Source: Muribaculaceae bacterium
Lineage (GTDB): Bacteria > Bacteroidota > Bacteroidia > Bacteroidales > Muribaculaceae
Reading direction: 5' to 3'
Assembly: GCA_016302215.1 (NCBI GenBank)
Contig: JAEDNZ010000015.1
Coordinates: 1-18,242 of the forward strand
DNA length: 18,242 nucleotides
Numbering within the stretch: the first letter of the stretch is position 1; every line of letters begins with the position of its first letter. A model generated the notes under the pieces. The model was not told where the DNA came from and did not search any database. It saw only the letters and a list, made by a program, of their open reading frames with translations. The position numbers and the translations under genes were made by a program. Positions 7,610 through 15,266 of this stretch are shown piece after piece.

Positions 7610-7617
7610 TACATTTG
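7610..7617 (+). promoter_or_regulatory. Bacteroidota -7 box for the SGNH hydrolase gene
   Basis: The sequence TACATTTG matches TAnnTTTG and lies 33 bases before the ATG at 7651. It is divergent from the gmk box, with 25 bases between the two. No convincing -33 element is seen. Confidence 0.65.
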
Positions 7618-7650
7618 CACAAAGTATCAAAATAAAACACCACATACCGT

Positions 7651-8781
7651 ATGAAACAACTATCAATAACACTTTTTGCCGCCATAATATGCACTCTGAC
7701 GGCCATTGCCGATGACTCTACCGAAGCGAGCTGGCAGTATGTTGATGCCCAACAACTGCGCATCATCAACAAAGGCTGGGACAACACCCTGCGAGATTAC
7801 ACCCGCATACCCGCATACCTTCGCGACAGCGTCAGGCCGGACCTCTGGGAGCGCTCGCAATGCTCGTCGGGAATAGCGGTGCGCTTTGCCACTGACTCCA
7901 AGCGCATAGGCGTAAAATATGAGCTGCTGTGGAATACCCACCTTATCCACATGGCTGACACCGGGCTCAAAGGCACAGACCTATACACCTTTGAAGGCGA
8001 TAGCGTATGGCGCCACGTCAACACCAACAGGCCATATATTACCGACAAAAACGACCCTGAATGTAAGACGGTAGAGTCAACCTATGTGTCAAATCTCGAT
8101 GGCAAAATACATGAGTACATGATATACCTGCCGCTGTATGATGGCGTAAACCGGCTATGGGTCAAGATTGACAGCGGCGCCGTAATCACGTCAGGGCGCC
8201 CCGACCTCATCAACCCCGACATCAAAATTGTGGCATACGGCACCAGCATACTCCAAGGCGGATGCGCCTCTCGCACCGGCATGGCGGCCACAAACATCAT
8301 CTCACGCGAGCTCAACTGCGAAGTGGTCAACATAGGCATCAGCGGCGAGGGCAAGATGGACGCGTGCATGGCCCGCGCTATGGCGCAGATTGCCGATGCC
8401 GATATGTATCTACTGGACCCGGTGCCCAACTGCACTGAGATGATGTGCGACACACTCACATACGACTTCGTCAACATCTTGCGCAAAGCGCGCCCCGAGG
8501 TACCAATCGTGATGCTCGAAGGCCCCATCTATCCCTATGCGCGCTATGACAGCCATTTCGGCAACTATCTGCCGCGTAAAAATCAGGCCTTCCGCCGCAA
8601 CTATGAGCGGCTTAAAGCCGAGTGCCGCGACAACCTATATTATATCACCTCTGACGGCCTCGACGGCGTAGAAGACGATGGCACGGTAGATGGCATACAC
8701 CTCACTGACCTCGGATTTCGCCATTATGCCGACAAGGTGGAGCCTATCTTAAGAGAAATCTTGGACAACAGCCGCAAATGA
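7651..8781 (+). CDS. Secreted SGNH/GDSL hydrolase with GxDLY N-terminal domain
   Basis: This 376-residue exported esterase-type enzyme begins with a signal peptide (residues 1-20, ending TAIADD). Residues about 30-185 form the N-terminal domain named for its GxDLY motif, seen here as GTDLY at 108-112. The C-terminal SGNH hydrolase domain carries all four blocks: YGTSILQGGCASRTG with nucleophile Ser199, NIGISGEG (Gly232), DPVPNC (Asn260), and DGIHLTDLG with Asp347 and His350. Relatives are carbohydrate or lipid esterases, often deacetylases acting on glycans in the periplasm; the substrate here is unknown. It appears to be monocistronic, with its own promoter, and a new promoter follows before the next gene. 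Confidence 0.9.
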   Translation: MKQLSITLFAAIICTLTAIADDSTEASWQYVDAQQLRIINKGWDNTLRDYTRIPAYLRDSVRPDLWERSQCSSGIAVRFATDSKRIGVKYELLWNTHLIHMADTGLKGTDLYTFEGDSVWRHVNTNRPYITDKNDPECKTVESTYVSNLDGKIHEYMIYLPLYDGVNRLWVKIDSGAVITSGRPDLINPDIKIVAYGTSILQGGCASRTGMAATNIISRELNCEVVNIGISGEGKMDACMARAMAQIADADMYLLDPVPNCTEMMCDTLTYDFVNILRKARPEVPIVMLEGPIYPYARYDSHFGNYLPRKNQAFRRNYERLKAECRDNLYYITSDGLDGVEDDGTVDGIHLTDLGFRHYADKVEPILREILDNSRK

Positions 8782-8788
8782 TTGCAGA

Positions 8789-8805
8789 TACAAAATAATT
8801 TTGTA
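8789..8805. promoter_or_regulatory. 17-bp palindrome between -33 and -7 of the M28-sufE promoter
   Basis: The sequence TACAAAATAATTTTGTA is a perfect palindrome with 7-base arms around TAA. It overlaps the first two bases of the -7 box at 8804-8811 and fills most of the promoter spacer. This is where an operator for a dimeric regulator could sit. It may also be AT-rich chance. Confidence 0.4.
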
Positions 8806-8811
8806 ACTTTG
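8804..8811 (+). promoter_or_regulatory. Bacteroidota promoter for the M28 peptidase-sufE unit
   Basis: The -7 box TAACTTTG matches TAnnTTTG. A TTG at 8782-8784 lies 19 bases upstream and fits the -33 element, making this the best complete promoter in the window. The ATG of the M28 gene is 42 bases downstream. Confidence 0.7.
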
Positions 8812-8852
8812 CCAATAATATAGCCTGCGGGCAAGGATACGCTCAGCGTGAT

Positions 8853-9866
8853 ATGAAAGGGATAAAACATTACATTATATATGCTGCTATGATTTCAGCA
8901 TTCGGTATAGCATCAGCATGCGGCGGCAAAACCGCCACAGCGGCAGAGGCGGCCGATGTGGCCGCCGACAGCATCGCCGCCATCGCGGCGAGCGCTTTTG
9001 ATGCTGACAGTGCTTACTCTTACGTAGAGCGCCAATTATCGTTCGGCAATCGTGTGCCGGGCACAGATGGGCATCGCGCCTGCCGCCAATGGCTGGTAGA
9101 TTGCCTTAAAAGCTATGGCGCTGACACCGTCATACAGCAGCACGCCTCCATCACCGCCGCCAACGGCGACCGACTGCCGGTGTGCAATATTCTTGCACGC
9201 TTCAACACCGTCTCGCCCACCCCACGCCTGCTCATCGCTGCCCATTACGACACACGCCCGTGGGCCGACAACGACCCCGATGAGAGCCGCCGCCACGACC
9301 CCATCCCCGGTGCCAATGACGGAGGCAGCGGTGTGGCCGTAGCCCTCGAGATAGCACGCCACGCTGACAAGGCGGCCGCCATTGACATACTGCTCGTTGA
9401 TGCCGAAGACTATGGCATATCAGATACCGACAATGATGACACTTGGTGTCTCGGCACACAGTATTGGATTGAGCATCAGCCATATGCCATAGCTGACAAG
9501 CCTATTTACGGCATACTCCTGGATATGGTAGGAGGCACTGATGCCGTCTTCCGCAGAGAGTATTTTTCAAACCAAAATGCTCGCAACATCACCGATATAG
9601 TGTGGCGTGAGGCTGCTATCCAAGGCCTCACCGGCAGATTTATCCCCGAAAGCGGCGGCGCCGTCACTGATGACCATATCTACCTCTCGCGAGGAGGCAT
9701 ACCCACCACCGACATCATAGAATGTACAAACGCCGCCACCGGCAGCTTTAATCCTCGATGGCACACTCACGCCGACAACATCGAAGGCATCGACCGCGCT
9801 ACGCTCAAGGCCGTAGGGCAAGTGGTGCTCGGTGTGGCTCTCCGTCATCACGCCATCACTCAATGA
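8853..9866 (+). CDS. M28-family metallopeptidase, glutaminyl-peptide cyclotransferase-like lipoprotein
   Basis: This 337-residue protein has a signal ending in ASAC, so Cys23 is a plausible lipidation site. An Ala-rich linker (about 27-50) follows, then an M28-type catalytic domain. Zinc-ligand motifs are AHYDTRPW (His131), GANDGGSG (Asp156), DAEDYG (Glu185) and RWHTHADNIEGID (His304). The HYD-RPWAD, WCLGTQYW and WHT-DN pattern resembles bacterial glutaminyl cyclases, which close N-terminal Gln to pyroglutamate, more than classic aminopeptidases. The protein should sit in the periplasm or outer membrane. The two activities cannot be told apart from sequence alone. Its stop is shared with an ATGA upstream of sufE, so the two genes are probably co-transcribed. 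Confidence 0.85.
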   Translation: MKGIKHYIIYAAMISAFGIASACGGKTATAAEAADVAADSIAAIAASAFDADSAYSYVERQLSFGNRVPGTDGHRACRQWLVDCLKSYGADTVIQQHASITAANGDRLPVCNILARFNTVSPTPRLLIAAHYDTRPWADNDPDESRRHDPIPGANDGGSGVAVALEIARHADKAAAIDILLVDAEDYGISDTDNDDTWCLGTQYWIEHQPYAIADKPIYGILLDMVGGTDAVFRREYFSNQNARNITDIVWREAAIQGLTGRFIPESGGAVTDDHIYLSRGGIPTTDIIECTNAATGSFNPRWHTHADNIEGIDRATLKAVGQVVLGVALRHHAITQ

Positions 9867-9889
9867 CATACATATCTCACAACAATACA

Positions 9890-10327
9890 ATGACCATCGA
9901 ACAACGACAACAAGAAATAATCGATGAATTCAGCGACATCGAAGACTGGATGGATCGTTACAGCTACATAATCGACCTGGGCAACACGCTGCCTCCAATC
10001 GACGATGAATACAAGACACCGTCGCATCTTATCGAAGGCTGCCAAAGCCGCGTGTGGCTCAACGCCGAGATGTCAGAGTCCGGCGAGATAACATTCACCG
10101 CCGACTCTGACGCCATAATCGTGAAAGGCATCATATCGCTGCTTATCAGTGTGCTCAACGGCCACACACCCGAGGAAATCGTCGAGGCTGACTTGCATTT
10201 CATTGACGACATAGGCCTAAGCGAGAACCTATCGCCCACGCGTAGCAACGGACTTGCAGCAATGGTCAAACAAATGCGTATGTATGCCCTGGCATTCAAG
10301 ACATTAAGGCAGCAGCACAGCAGCTGA
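9890..10327 (+). CDS. sufE: SufE-family cysteine desulfuration protein
   Basis: SufE accepts sulfur from the cysteine desulfurase SufS for Fe-S cluster assembly in the cytoplasm. The protein has 145 residues from the chosen ATG. The IEGCQSRVW motif holds the sulfur-accepting Cys51. ADSDAIIVKGIISLLI and LSPTRSNGLAAMVKQM are family hallmarks. Homologues start at or near MTIEQRQ, so I chose 9890. An in-frame ATG at 9863 overlaps the stop of the M28 gene as ATGA and would add nine residues, so it may be the true coupled start. No sufS, sufB, sufC or sufD gene is present in the window. Confidence 0.93.
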   Translation: MTIEQRQQEIIDEFSDIEDWMDRYSYIIDLGNTLPPIDDEYKTPSHLIEGCQSRVWLNAEMSESGEITFTADSDAIIVKGIISLLISVLNGHTPEEIVEADLHFIDDIGLSENLSPTRSNGLAAMVKQMRMYALAFKTLRQQHSS

Positions 10328-10400
10328 TGCCGCCATCACATTCCACCACCACAGAAGGAACAATAATAAACAATAATACTATTAACAAACCCCAATCGAC

Positions 10401-11930
10401 ATGTTTAAAAACCATCCCAAGGGGCTGCTACCCGCCGCTCTCAGCAACATGGGCGAGCGCTTCGGCTACTACATCATGAATGCAGTGCTGGTGCTCTTCC
10501 TATGCTCCAAATTCGGTCTCAGCGAAGAATCCAGCACTCTTATTTACTCCGTCTTCTATGCCGGAATATATGTGCTCAGCCTCGTAGGTGGCCTTATCGC
10601 CGACCGCACGTGCAACTATAAAGGCACCATCACCACCGGTATCATCATCATGACCGCAGGCTATGCCATACTCTCGGTGCCCATCCTCGCCACCTCCGGC
10701 AACACCACGTGGCTTCTCTCCCTCACATGCTTTGCACTCTTTCTCATCGCCTTTGGCAATGGTCTTTTCAAAGGCAACTTGCAGGCTATCGTAGGTCAGC
10801 TGTACGACAATCCCCGCTATAGCTCACAGCGCGACTCGGGATTTCAGATATTCTACGTATTTATCAACATCGGTGGTCTGATAGCACCTTTCGTAGCGCC
10901 AATGCTGCGCAGCTGGTGGCTTGAGACCAATGGCATGGTATATAACGCCGCCTTCCCTGCTATCTGCCACACCGTGGTAGGCACAGAGGGTCTGGCTCCC
11001 GATTTATACACTGATTTCGTGACATCAGCGCAGCAAGTAGGCTTTGCCATCGGCGGCAATTTGCGCGAATTCTGCACGCAATACCTTGATGTATTCAATA
11101 CCGGCATCCACTATTCATTCATCGCATCTGTAGCAGCGATGGTGATATCTCTCACTATTTTCCTCGCCACGAAGAAAGGACTCCCCAACCCCGCAAAGAA
11201 AGAGAAGGTAGCCGCTGTCAACTATACCAAGGAAGAGCGCCTCGCCATGGCTGCCGAAATCAAGCAGCGCATGTATGCCTTATTTGCCGTGTTAGGCATC
11301 GCCGTGTTCTTCTGGTTCTCATTCCACCAGAACGGCACCTCGATGTCGCTGTTTGCCCGCGATTTCGTTGACACCTCGTCAATAGCGCCGGAGATATGGC
11401 AGGCGGTGAATCCCTTCTTTGTGATATTCCTGACGCCGGTGATTATGTGGCTTTTCAGCCGACTGGCTCGCCGCGGCATCGTCATTTCCACGCCCAAAAA
11501 GATAGCCATCGGTATGGGTCTCGCAGGCCTCGCCTACCTCTTTATGACGGTATTCTCTCTCGTAATGGATTACCCCTCGGCAAATCTGTTCAAAGCAATC
11601 CCCGATGCATTGCGCACACCTCTGCTCTCGGGCGCATGGGTGCTCATTCTCTATTACTTCTTCATGACGGTGGCAGAGCTGTTTATCTCGCCCCTGGGAT
11701 TATCATTCGTATCCAAAGTAGCGCCGAAGAATATGCAGGGTCTATGCCAGGGTCTATGGTTAGGTGCCACCGCTGTTGGCAATCTGCTGCTGTGGATCGG
11801 CCCGGCCGTGTACAACAACTACCCGATATGGACGGCATGGGCGCTGTTCCTCGCCGTTTGCCTCATATCTATGGGCACAATGTTCGGCATGGTGAAGTGG
11901 CTTGAGCGCGTCACCAAAGACAGCGAATAA
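10401..11930 (+). CDS. POT-family proton-coupled peptide transporter
   Basis: This 509-residue inner-membrane transporter of the POT/PTR2 branch of the major facilitator superfamily probably takes up di- and tripeptides with protons. The first helix carries NMGERFGYY (16-24), matching the ERFxYY part of the POT signature. The second signature, FYVFINIGGL, lies at about 150-160. Around twelve or more hydrophobic segments can be seen. A long polar loop at about 175-235 separates the two helix bundles. The first Glu of the usual ExxER proton-coupling motif is Asn16 here. No clear promoter box lies in the 73 bases before the start, so it may be read through from sufE. A hairpin follows the stop. 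Confidence 0.92.
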   Translation: MFKNHPKGLLPAALSNMGERFGYYIMNAVLVLFLCSKFGLSEESSTLIYSVFYAGIYVLSLVGGLIADRTCNYKGTITTGIIIMTAGYAILSVPILATSGNTTWLLSLTCFALFLIAFGNGLFKGNLQAIVGQLYDNPRYSSQRDSGFQIFYVFINIGGLIAPFVAPMLRSWWLETNGMVYNAAFPAICHTVVGTEGLAPDLYTDFVTSAQQVGFAIGGNLREFCTQYLDVFNTGIHYSFIASVAAMVISLTIFLATKKGLPNPAKKEKVAAVNYTKEERLAMAAEIKQRMYALFAVLGIAVFFWFSFHQNGTSMSLFARDFVDTSSIAPEIWQAVNPFFVIFLTPVIMWLFSRLARRGIVISTPKKIAIGMGLAGLAYLFMTVFSLVMDYPSANLFKAIPDALRTPLLSGAWVLILYYFFMTVAELFISPLGLSFVSKVAPKNMQGLCQGLWLGATAVGNLLLWIGPAVYNNYPIWTAWALFLAVCLISMGTMFGMVKWLERVTKDSE

Positions 11931-11957
11931 TCAATAGACACATCGCCCTATAGTCAT

Positions 11958-11993
11958 CGAGGCGGCACCGCTCACAGCAGCGATGCCGCCTCG
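11958..11993 (+). terminator. Hairpin after the POT transporter, likely terminator
   Basis: Perfect 10-base arms CGAGGCGGCA (11958-11967) and TGCCGCCTCG (11984-11993) enclose a further CGCT/AGCG pairing after one mismatch, leaving a six-base loop. No T tract follows, so termination is less certain than for the ddl hairpin. The stem core GAGGCGG/CCGCCTC is shared with that terminator. Confidence 0.6.
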
Positions 11994-12044
11994 CTCGTTA
12001 TGCAAAACATAAAGCAACACGCCCTTTAGTTAGCAAAAAAATCG

Positions 12045-12052
12045 TACCTTTG
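12045..12052 (+). promoter_or_regulatory. Bacteroidota -7 box for the phosphatase / LTA-synthase-like unit
   Basis: The sequence TACCTTTG (TAnnTTTG) lies 24 bases before the ATG at 12077. A TTAG about 15 bases upstream is at best a weak -33 element. Confidence 0.65.
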
Positions 12053-12076
12053 CACATCACATAATAATCCACACTT

Positions 12077-12592
12077 ATGAAATCTTCAACAGAGGCGGCG
12101 CTTGCCGCTATGACATATCCGCGCCGCATATTATTTGTGTGTCTGGGCAATATATGCAGATCGCCGGCAGCCGAGGGAGTGATGCGCAAGATAGTGTCGG
12201 AGCATCACGACGATGCCAACTGGATAATCGACAGCGCCGGCACGGGCAGATACCACATCGGCGACCTCCCCGACCGACGTATGCGCGCACACGCCGTGAG
12301 ACGTGATTTGCACCTGACACATATCTGCCGCCAAGTGCGCGAAAGCGACTTTGATGACTTTGACCTCATCGTGGCTATGGATGCCAATAACGAACGCGAC
12401 CTGCGCGACCTCGCCCCCACCCCTGAGGCGCAGGCCAAGATAGTGCAGATGTCCGAGTTTGTCCGCGACACCTTCTCTCGATATGATTACATCCCCGACC
12501 CCTATTATGAGGGCGCTGAAGGGTTTGAACTCGTGCTTGACTTGCTCCAAAGCGGCTGCGCCGAGTTGTATCGTATGCTCTCAAAGAGATAA
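12077..12592 (+). CDS. Low-molecular-weight protein tyrosine phosphatase
   Basis: This cytoplasmic phosphatase of 171 residues is of the LMW-PTP/arsenate-reductase fold. The P-loop VCLGNICRSP (21-30) holds nucleophile Cys22 and Arg28, and DPYYEGAEGFE carries the general acid Asp141. SAGTGRYHIGDLPDRR is also typical of the family. In bacteria such enzymes usually dephosphorylate tyrosine kinases that control surface polysaccharide, but no kinase gene is in view. The start at 12077 is near the promoter. Homologues usually begin close to the internal Met12 (12110), so the first eleven residues may not be translated. Its stop overlaps the next ATG by one base (TAATG), so the two products are probably made together. 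Confidence 0.92.
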   Translation: MKSSTEAALAAMTYPRRILFVCLGNICRSPAAEGVMRKIVSEHHDDANWIIDSAGTGRYHIGDLPDRRMRAHAVRRDLHLTHICRQVRESDFDDFDLIVAMDANNERDLRDLAPTPEAQAKIVQMSEFVRDTFSRYDYIPDPYYEGAEGFELVLDLLQSGCAELYRMLSKR

Positions 12593-14406
12593 TGAATATC
12601 TGCGGCATCATAAAGGCTGACCTATCATCGCGACGCCGATGGTTGCTGTGGCACACTGTCACCATTGCAGCGATAGCTGCTATGCTATGGTGTTTTACGG
12701 TGCAGACGGGCACGCGTTCGTCCATCGCTATTGATGCCATCATCAGCATATCAGAGGGCGTCCTCGTGATGGTGCCCATGTGGCTCCTTGAGCGCCGATG
12801 CCGCCTGAGAGTACTATCGCTATTGCTATGCATCGTAATAGCCGTATTTCTTTGGGCTAACGTCTTATACTTCAGATATTGGCATGACCTGATACCATTC
12901 AGCTCTATCATATCGGCAAAGAGCTACAATGCTCTGGTATTTGGCAGCATCGCCACGCTTGCCCGGGCGTCAGACATCGTGTATCTCATAGCGCCGGCGC
13001 TATCTGTGGCGTGCTTTTTTATGCTCAAAGTGAAGCGTTCGGCCACCCCGACGATGGCTGCGACCCTCGCCTCCGTGCTTGTATCGCTGATAGTGTATGC
13101 CGGCGGATTTATGGCAGTAACAGTATCGTTGCGCAACTACGCTCGCGCTAACGGCCGCCCTATGTGCACCATGCAAGAGGCCCTGGCAAAGCGCTTTGGC
13201 AAGAGAGCTATGCGCGCTGACCATTGGCACTCAAATGGCCTTACCCCCTACATCATCAACCAAATCAGAGAGCTTGGTTACACCCAAAGCATAGAGCTAT
13301 CTGACACGGAGCTATCAGCCATCAACGATTACTATAAGCGCATGGGCGCCTATTGCCGGCAAGCGGAAGTAATACTTCATGATAATAGCGATAAGAACTT
13401 AATACTCATAATAGTAGAGTCACTCAACGCGTATGTCATCAACAAGAAGTATGGCGACAGAGAGCTAACGCCCACGCTCAATGACATAATATCGCGGCCG
13501 GGCACAGTGAGCTGCCTTAACGTCACGCCACAAGTCAGAGACGGAGGCTCGTCAGATGGGCAGCTCATCTACAACACCGGGCTACTGCCCCTACTTCATG
13601 GCAGCGCCGCCACATCATTTGGCGACAACGCCTACCCCTCATTAGCATCTGCACTACATTTCAGCCGTGCCATCGAGGTGATAGGCGAGCCGGCCTATGT
13701 GTGGAACCACCGCTCCACCTCCTCAGCATATGGCTACGATGCCATCTATGATATTGACGACATCACCAAAGCCGGCATTGACCCGTCGGCTACCGGCTAT
13801 GACGCCGCAATTTTTGAAATGGCCGGCCGGCAAATAGCATCGCTGCCGCAGCCCTTTATGGCTGAAATCACCACGCTGAGTATCCACTTCCCTTTCAATG
13901 ACTCCGGGGTGAAACGCGTAGGGTGGATTGACAGTCTTACAGATATGGAGCCAATAGAGCGTGACTATATGCAGATGGTGCATTACTTTGACGCTCAGCT
14001 CGGCATTTTCCTTAAGCGTCTCACACGGTCTGGGCTTTCTGACAACACCGTGGTGGTGCTGGCCTCTGACCACGACCAAGTTACATCAGCCGACCGGCCG
14101 TTAGTCAACAATCACGACACCCTGCCCATAGCATTTATCGCCACAAACACGGGCATCACCGCTAATATCAGCCGAGCCGTGGGGCAGATTGACATTTATC
14201 CCACCATAGTGCAAATCATGGGAGGCGATGGCGAGGCACTGCGCCACGCTTTGGGAGTGAGCATATTCAACGAAGCCAACAAGTCCTCGGTTGACCGTTA
14301 CGGCAGGCTGCACGGCCGCTCATCAAGCGAGCTCGACAGCCTGAAAGCTGCGGCGTGGCAAATATCTGACCTGCTCATTCGAAGCGACTACTTTGCAAAG
14401 CCTTAA
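12592..14406 (+). CDS. LTA-synthase / phosphoethanolamine-transferase-like membrane enzyme
   Basis: This 604-residue protein has five predicted membrane helices (about 17-37, 44-66, 71-94, 126-145, 155-178), then a long soluble sulfatase-type domain facing the periplasm. Metal-site motifs are VESLNAY (Glu276), GGSSDGQ (nucleophile probably Ser320, where LtaS has Thr), HFPF (His432) and SDHD (Asp493, His494). The family moves phosphoglycerol or phosphoethanolamine head groups from phospholipids to glycans or lipid A. The donor and acceptor here are unknown. Bacteroidota are not known for lipoteichoic acid, so a lipid A, glycan or capsule target is more likely (inference). It is translationally coupled to the upstream phosphatase, and its last 32 bases overlap the radical SAM gene on the other strand. 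Confidence 0.87.
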   Translation: MNICGIIKADLSSRRRWLLWHTVTIAAIAAMLWCFTVQTGTRSSIAIDAIISISEGVLVMVPMWLLERRCRLRVLSLLLCIVIAVFLWANVLYFRYWHDLIPFSSIISAKSYNALVFGSIATLARASDIVYLIAPALSVACFFMLKVKRSATPTMAATLASVLVSLIVYAGGFMAVTVSLRNYARANGRPMCTMQEALAKRFGKRAMRADHWHSNGLTPYIINQIRELGYTQSIELSDTELSAINDYYKRMGAYCRQAEVILHDNSDKNLILIIVESLNAYVINKKYGDRELTPTLNDIISRPGTVSCLNVTPQVRDGGSSDGQLIYNTGLLPLLHGSAATSFGDNAYPSLASALHFSRAIEVIGEPAYVWNHRSTSSAYGYDAIYDIDDITKAGIDPSATGYDAAIFEMAGRQIASLPQPFMAEITTLSIHFPFNDSGVKRVGWIDSLTDMEPIERDYMQMVHYFDAQLGIFLKRLTRSGLSDNTVVVLASDHDQVTSADRPLVNNHDTLPIAFIATNTGITANISRAVGQIDIYPTIVQIMGGDGEALRHALGVSIFNEANKSSVDRYGRLHGRSSSELDSLKAAAWQISDLLIRSDYFAKP

Positions 14407-15262
14407 AGAGCAGGTGAGTAAACTGATAGTTTTTCAGACCCCACTTCGGCGCCAGCAACATATCCGGCGGAGCTTGCGAGATAAAACGCTCTATCGCTAT
14501 GTCGCTGCGCAATATATTAACAATATCTACGCATAGCGCCAAATATTCATCAAGAGTGAATGTGGGAGGCGGCGCTGATGCCATAGCAGTGCCCTTGAGC
14601 ACCTGCAGCTGATGAAACTTCACCGAGCTAACGGGCAGCTCGTTGACGCGCCTTACAGTCTGCATCATCATCTGACGCGTCTCACCCGGCAAGCCCATTA
14701 TCAGATGCAAGCCCACCGGGATACCGGCAGCATGGGTGCGCATCACCGCATCGATGGTCTGCGCCCAGGTATGGCAACGATTGACCGCCGCCAGGGTATC
14801 GTCATGGCTGCTCTCTGCCCCATATTCGATAGCGACAGGTGTGTGACGCGCCATCTCGGCAATGCGCTGCAGTAATATGTCGGGCATACAGTCAGGACGC
14901 GTGGCTATGATGACGCCCGCCACATCGGGCTGCGATGCCGCCTCCTCATACAGTTTTATCACATCATCTACATCACGCCCGTGCGTGCTCGTATATGACT
15001 GGAAATATGCCACATAGCGCATATCCTTGTATTTGCGAGCAAAAAATCGCTTGCCCTGCTCTATCTGATCAGCCACCGATAGCAGCCTCTTATCGTAATC
15101 GGGGCTGAAGGCCTTGTTGTTGCAATATGTGCATCCGCCGTAGCCCTTTGTGCCATCGCGATTTGGACACGAAGCCTTGACGTCAATGGCTATCTTCTGC
15201 ACCTTTCCGGCGCCAAATATCTCAGCCAGCAGATCAGCGTATTCACGATAATAAGCGTTCAT
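14375..15262 (-). CDS. TIGR01212-family radical SAM protein (YhcC/YtqA-like)
   Basis: This 295-residue cytoplasmic enzyme has a 4Fe-4S cluster motif CPNRDGTKGYGGCTYC (Cys32, Cys44, Cys47 from this start), the CX11CX2C spacing of the TIGR01212 family. AYFQSYTSTHG, GTRPDC-like IATRPDC, EYGAESSHDDTL, GLHLIMGLPGET and KFHQLQVLKGT are further hallmarks. Distant relatives include the Elp3 radical SAM domain, and the Bacillus member YtqA acts in tRNA wobble-uridine modification, so a tRNA role is plausible. I chose the ATG at 15262, four bases after the aroC stop; an ATG at 15304 would overlap aroC by 38 bases and add residues not usual in the family. It is the last gene of a five-gene operon. Confidence 0.9.
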   Translation of the reverse strand: MNAYYREYADLLAEIFGAGKVQKIAIDVKASCPNRDGTKGYGGCTYCNNKAFSPDYDKRLLSVADQIEQGKRFFARKYKDMRYVAYFQSYTSTHGRDVDDVIKLYEEAASQPDVAGVIIATRPDCMPDILLQRIAEMARHTPVAIEYGAESSHDDTLAAVNRCHTWAQTIDAVMRTHAAGIPVGLHLIMGLPGETRQMMMQTVRRVNELPVSSVKFHQLQVLKGTAMASAPPPTFTLDEYLALCVDIVNILRSDIAIERFISQAPPDMLLAPKWGLKNYQFTHLLFKALQSSRFE

Positions 15263-15266
15263 GGCC

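Noticed and set aside
8082..8528. 148-codon minus-strand open frame
   Set aside because: It is antisense to the SGNH hydrolase, whose catalytic blocks are all present on the plus strand.
9758..9889. N-terminal extension of sufE starting inside the M28 gene
   Set aside because: The added residues are Arg/His-rich, overlap coding sequence and are absent from SufE homologues; only the nine-residue extension from 9863 remains possible.
11396..11905. 169-codon plus-strand open frame inside the POT gene
   Set aside because: It is an out-of-frame shadow; the POT frame has clear membrane segments through the same region.
12131..12550. 139-codon minus-strand open frame
   Set aside because: It is antisense to the LMW-PTP gene and has no recognisable motif.
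12375..12911. 178-codon minus-strand open frame
   Set aside because: It spans the junction of the phosphatase and LTA-synthase-like genes in antisense; its composition is Arg/His/Ser-rich, as expected of a shadow frame.
12592..14406. Formylglycine-dependent sulfatase
   Set aside because: There is no C/S-X-P-S-R motif; the five membrane helices and the SSDGQ site fit the LTA-synthase/phosphoethanolamine-transferase group.
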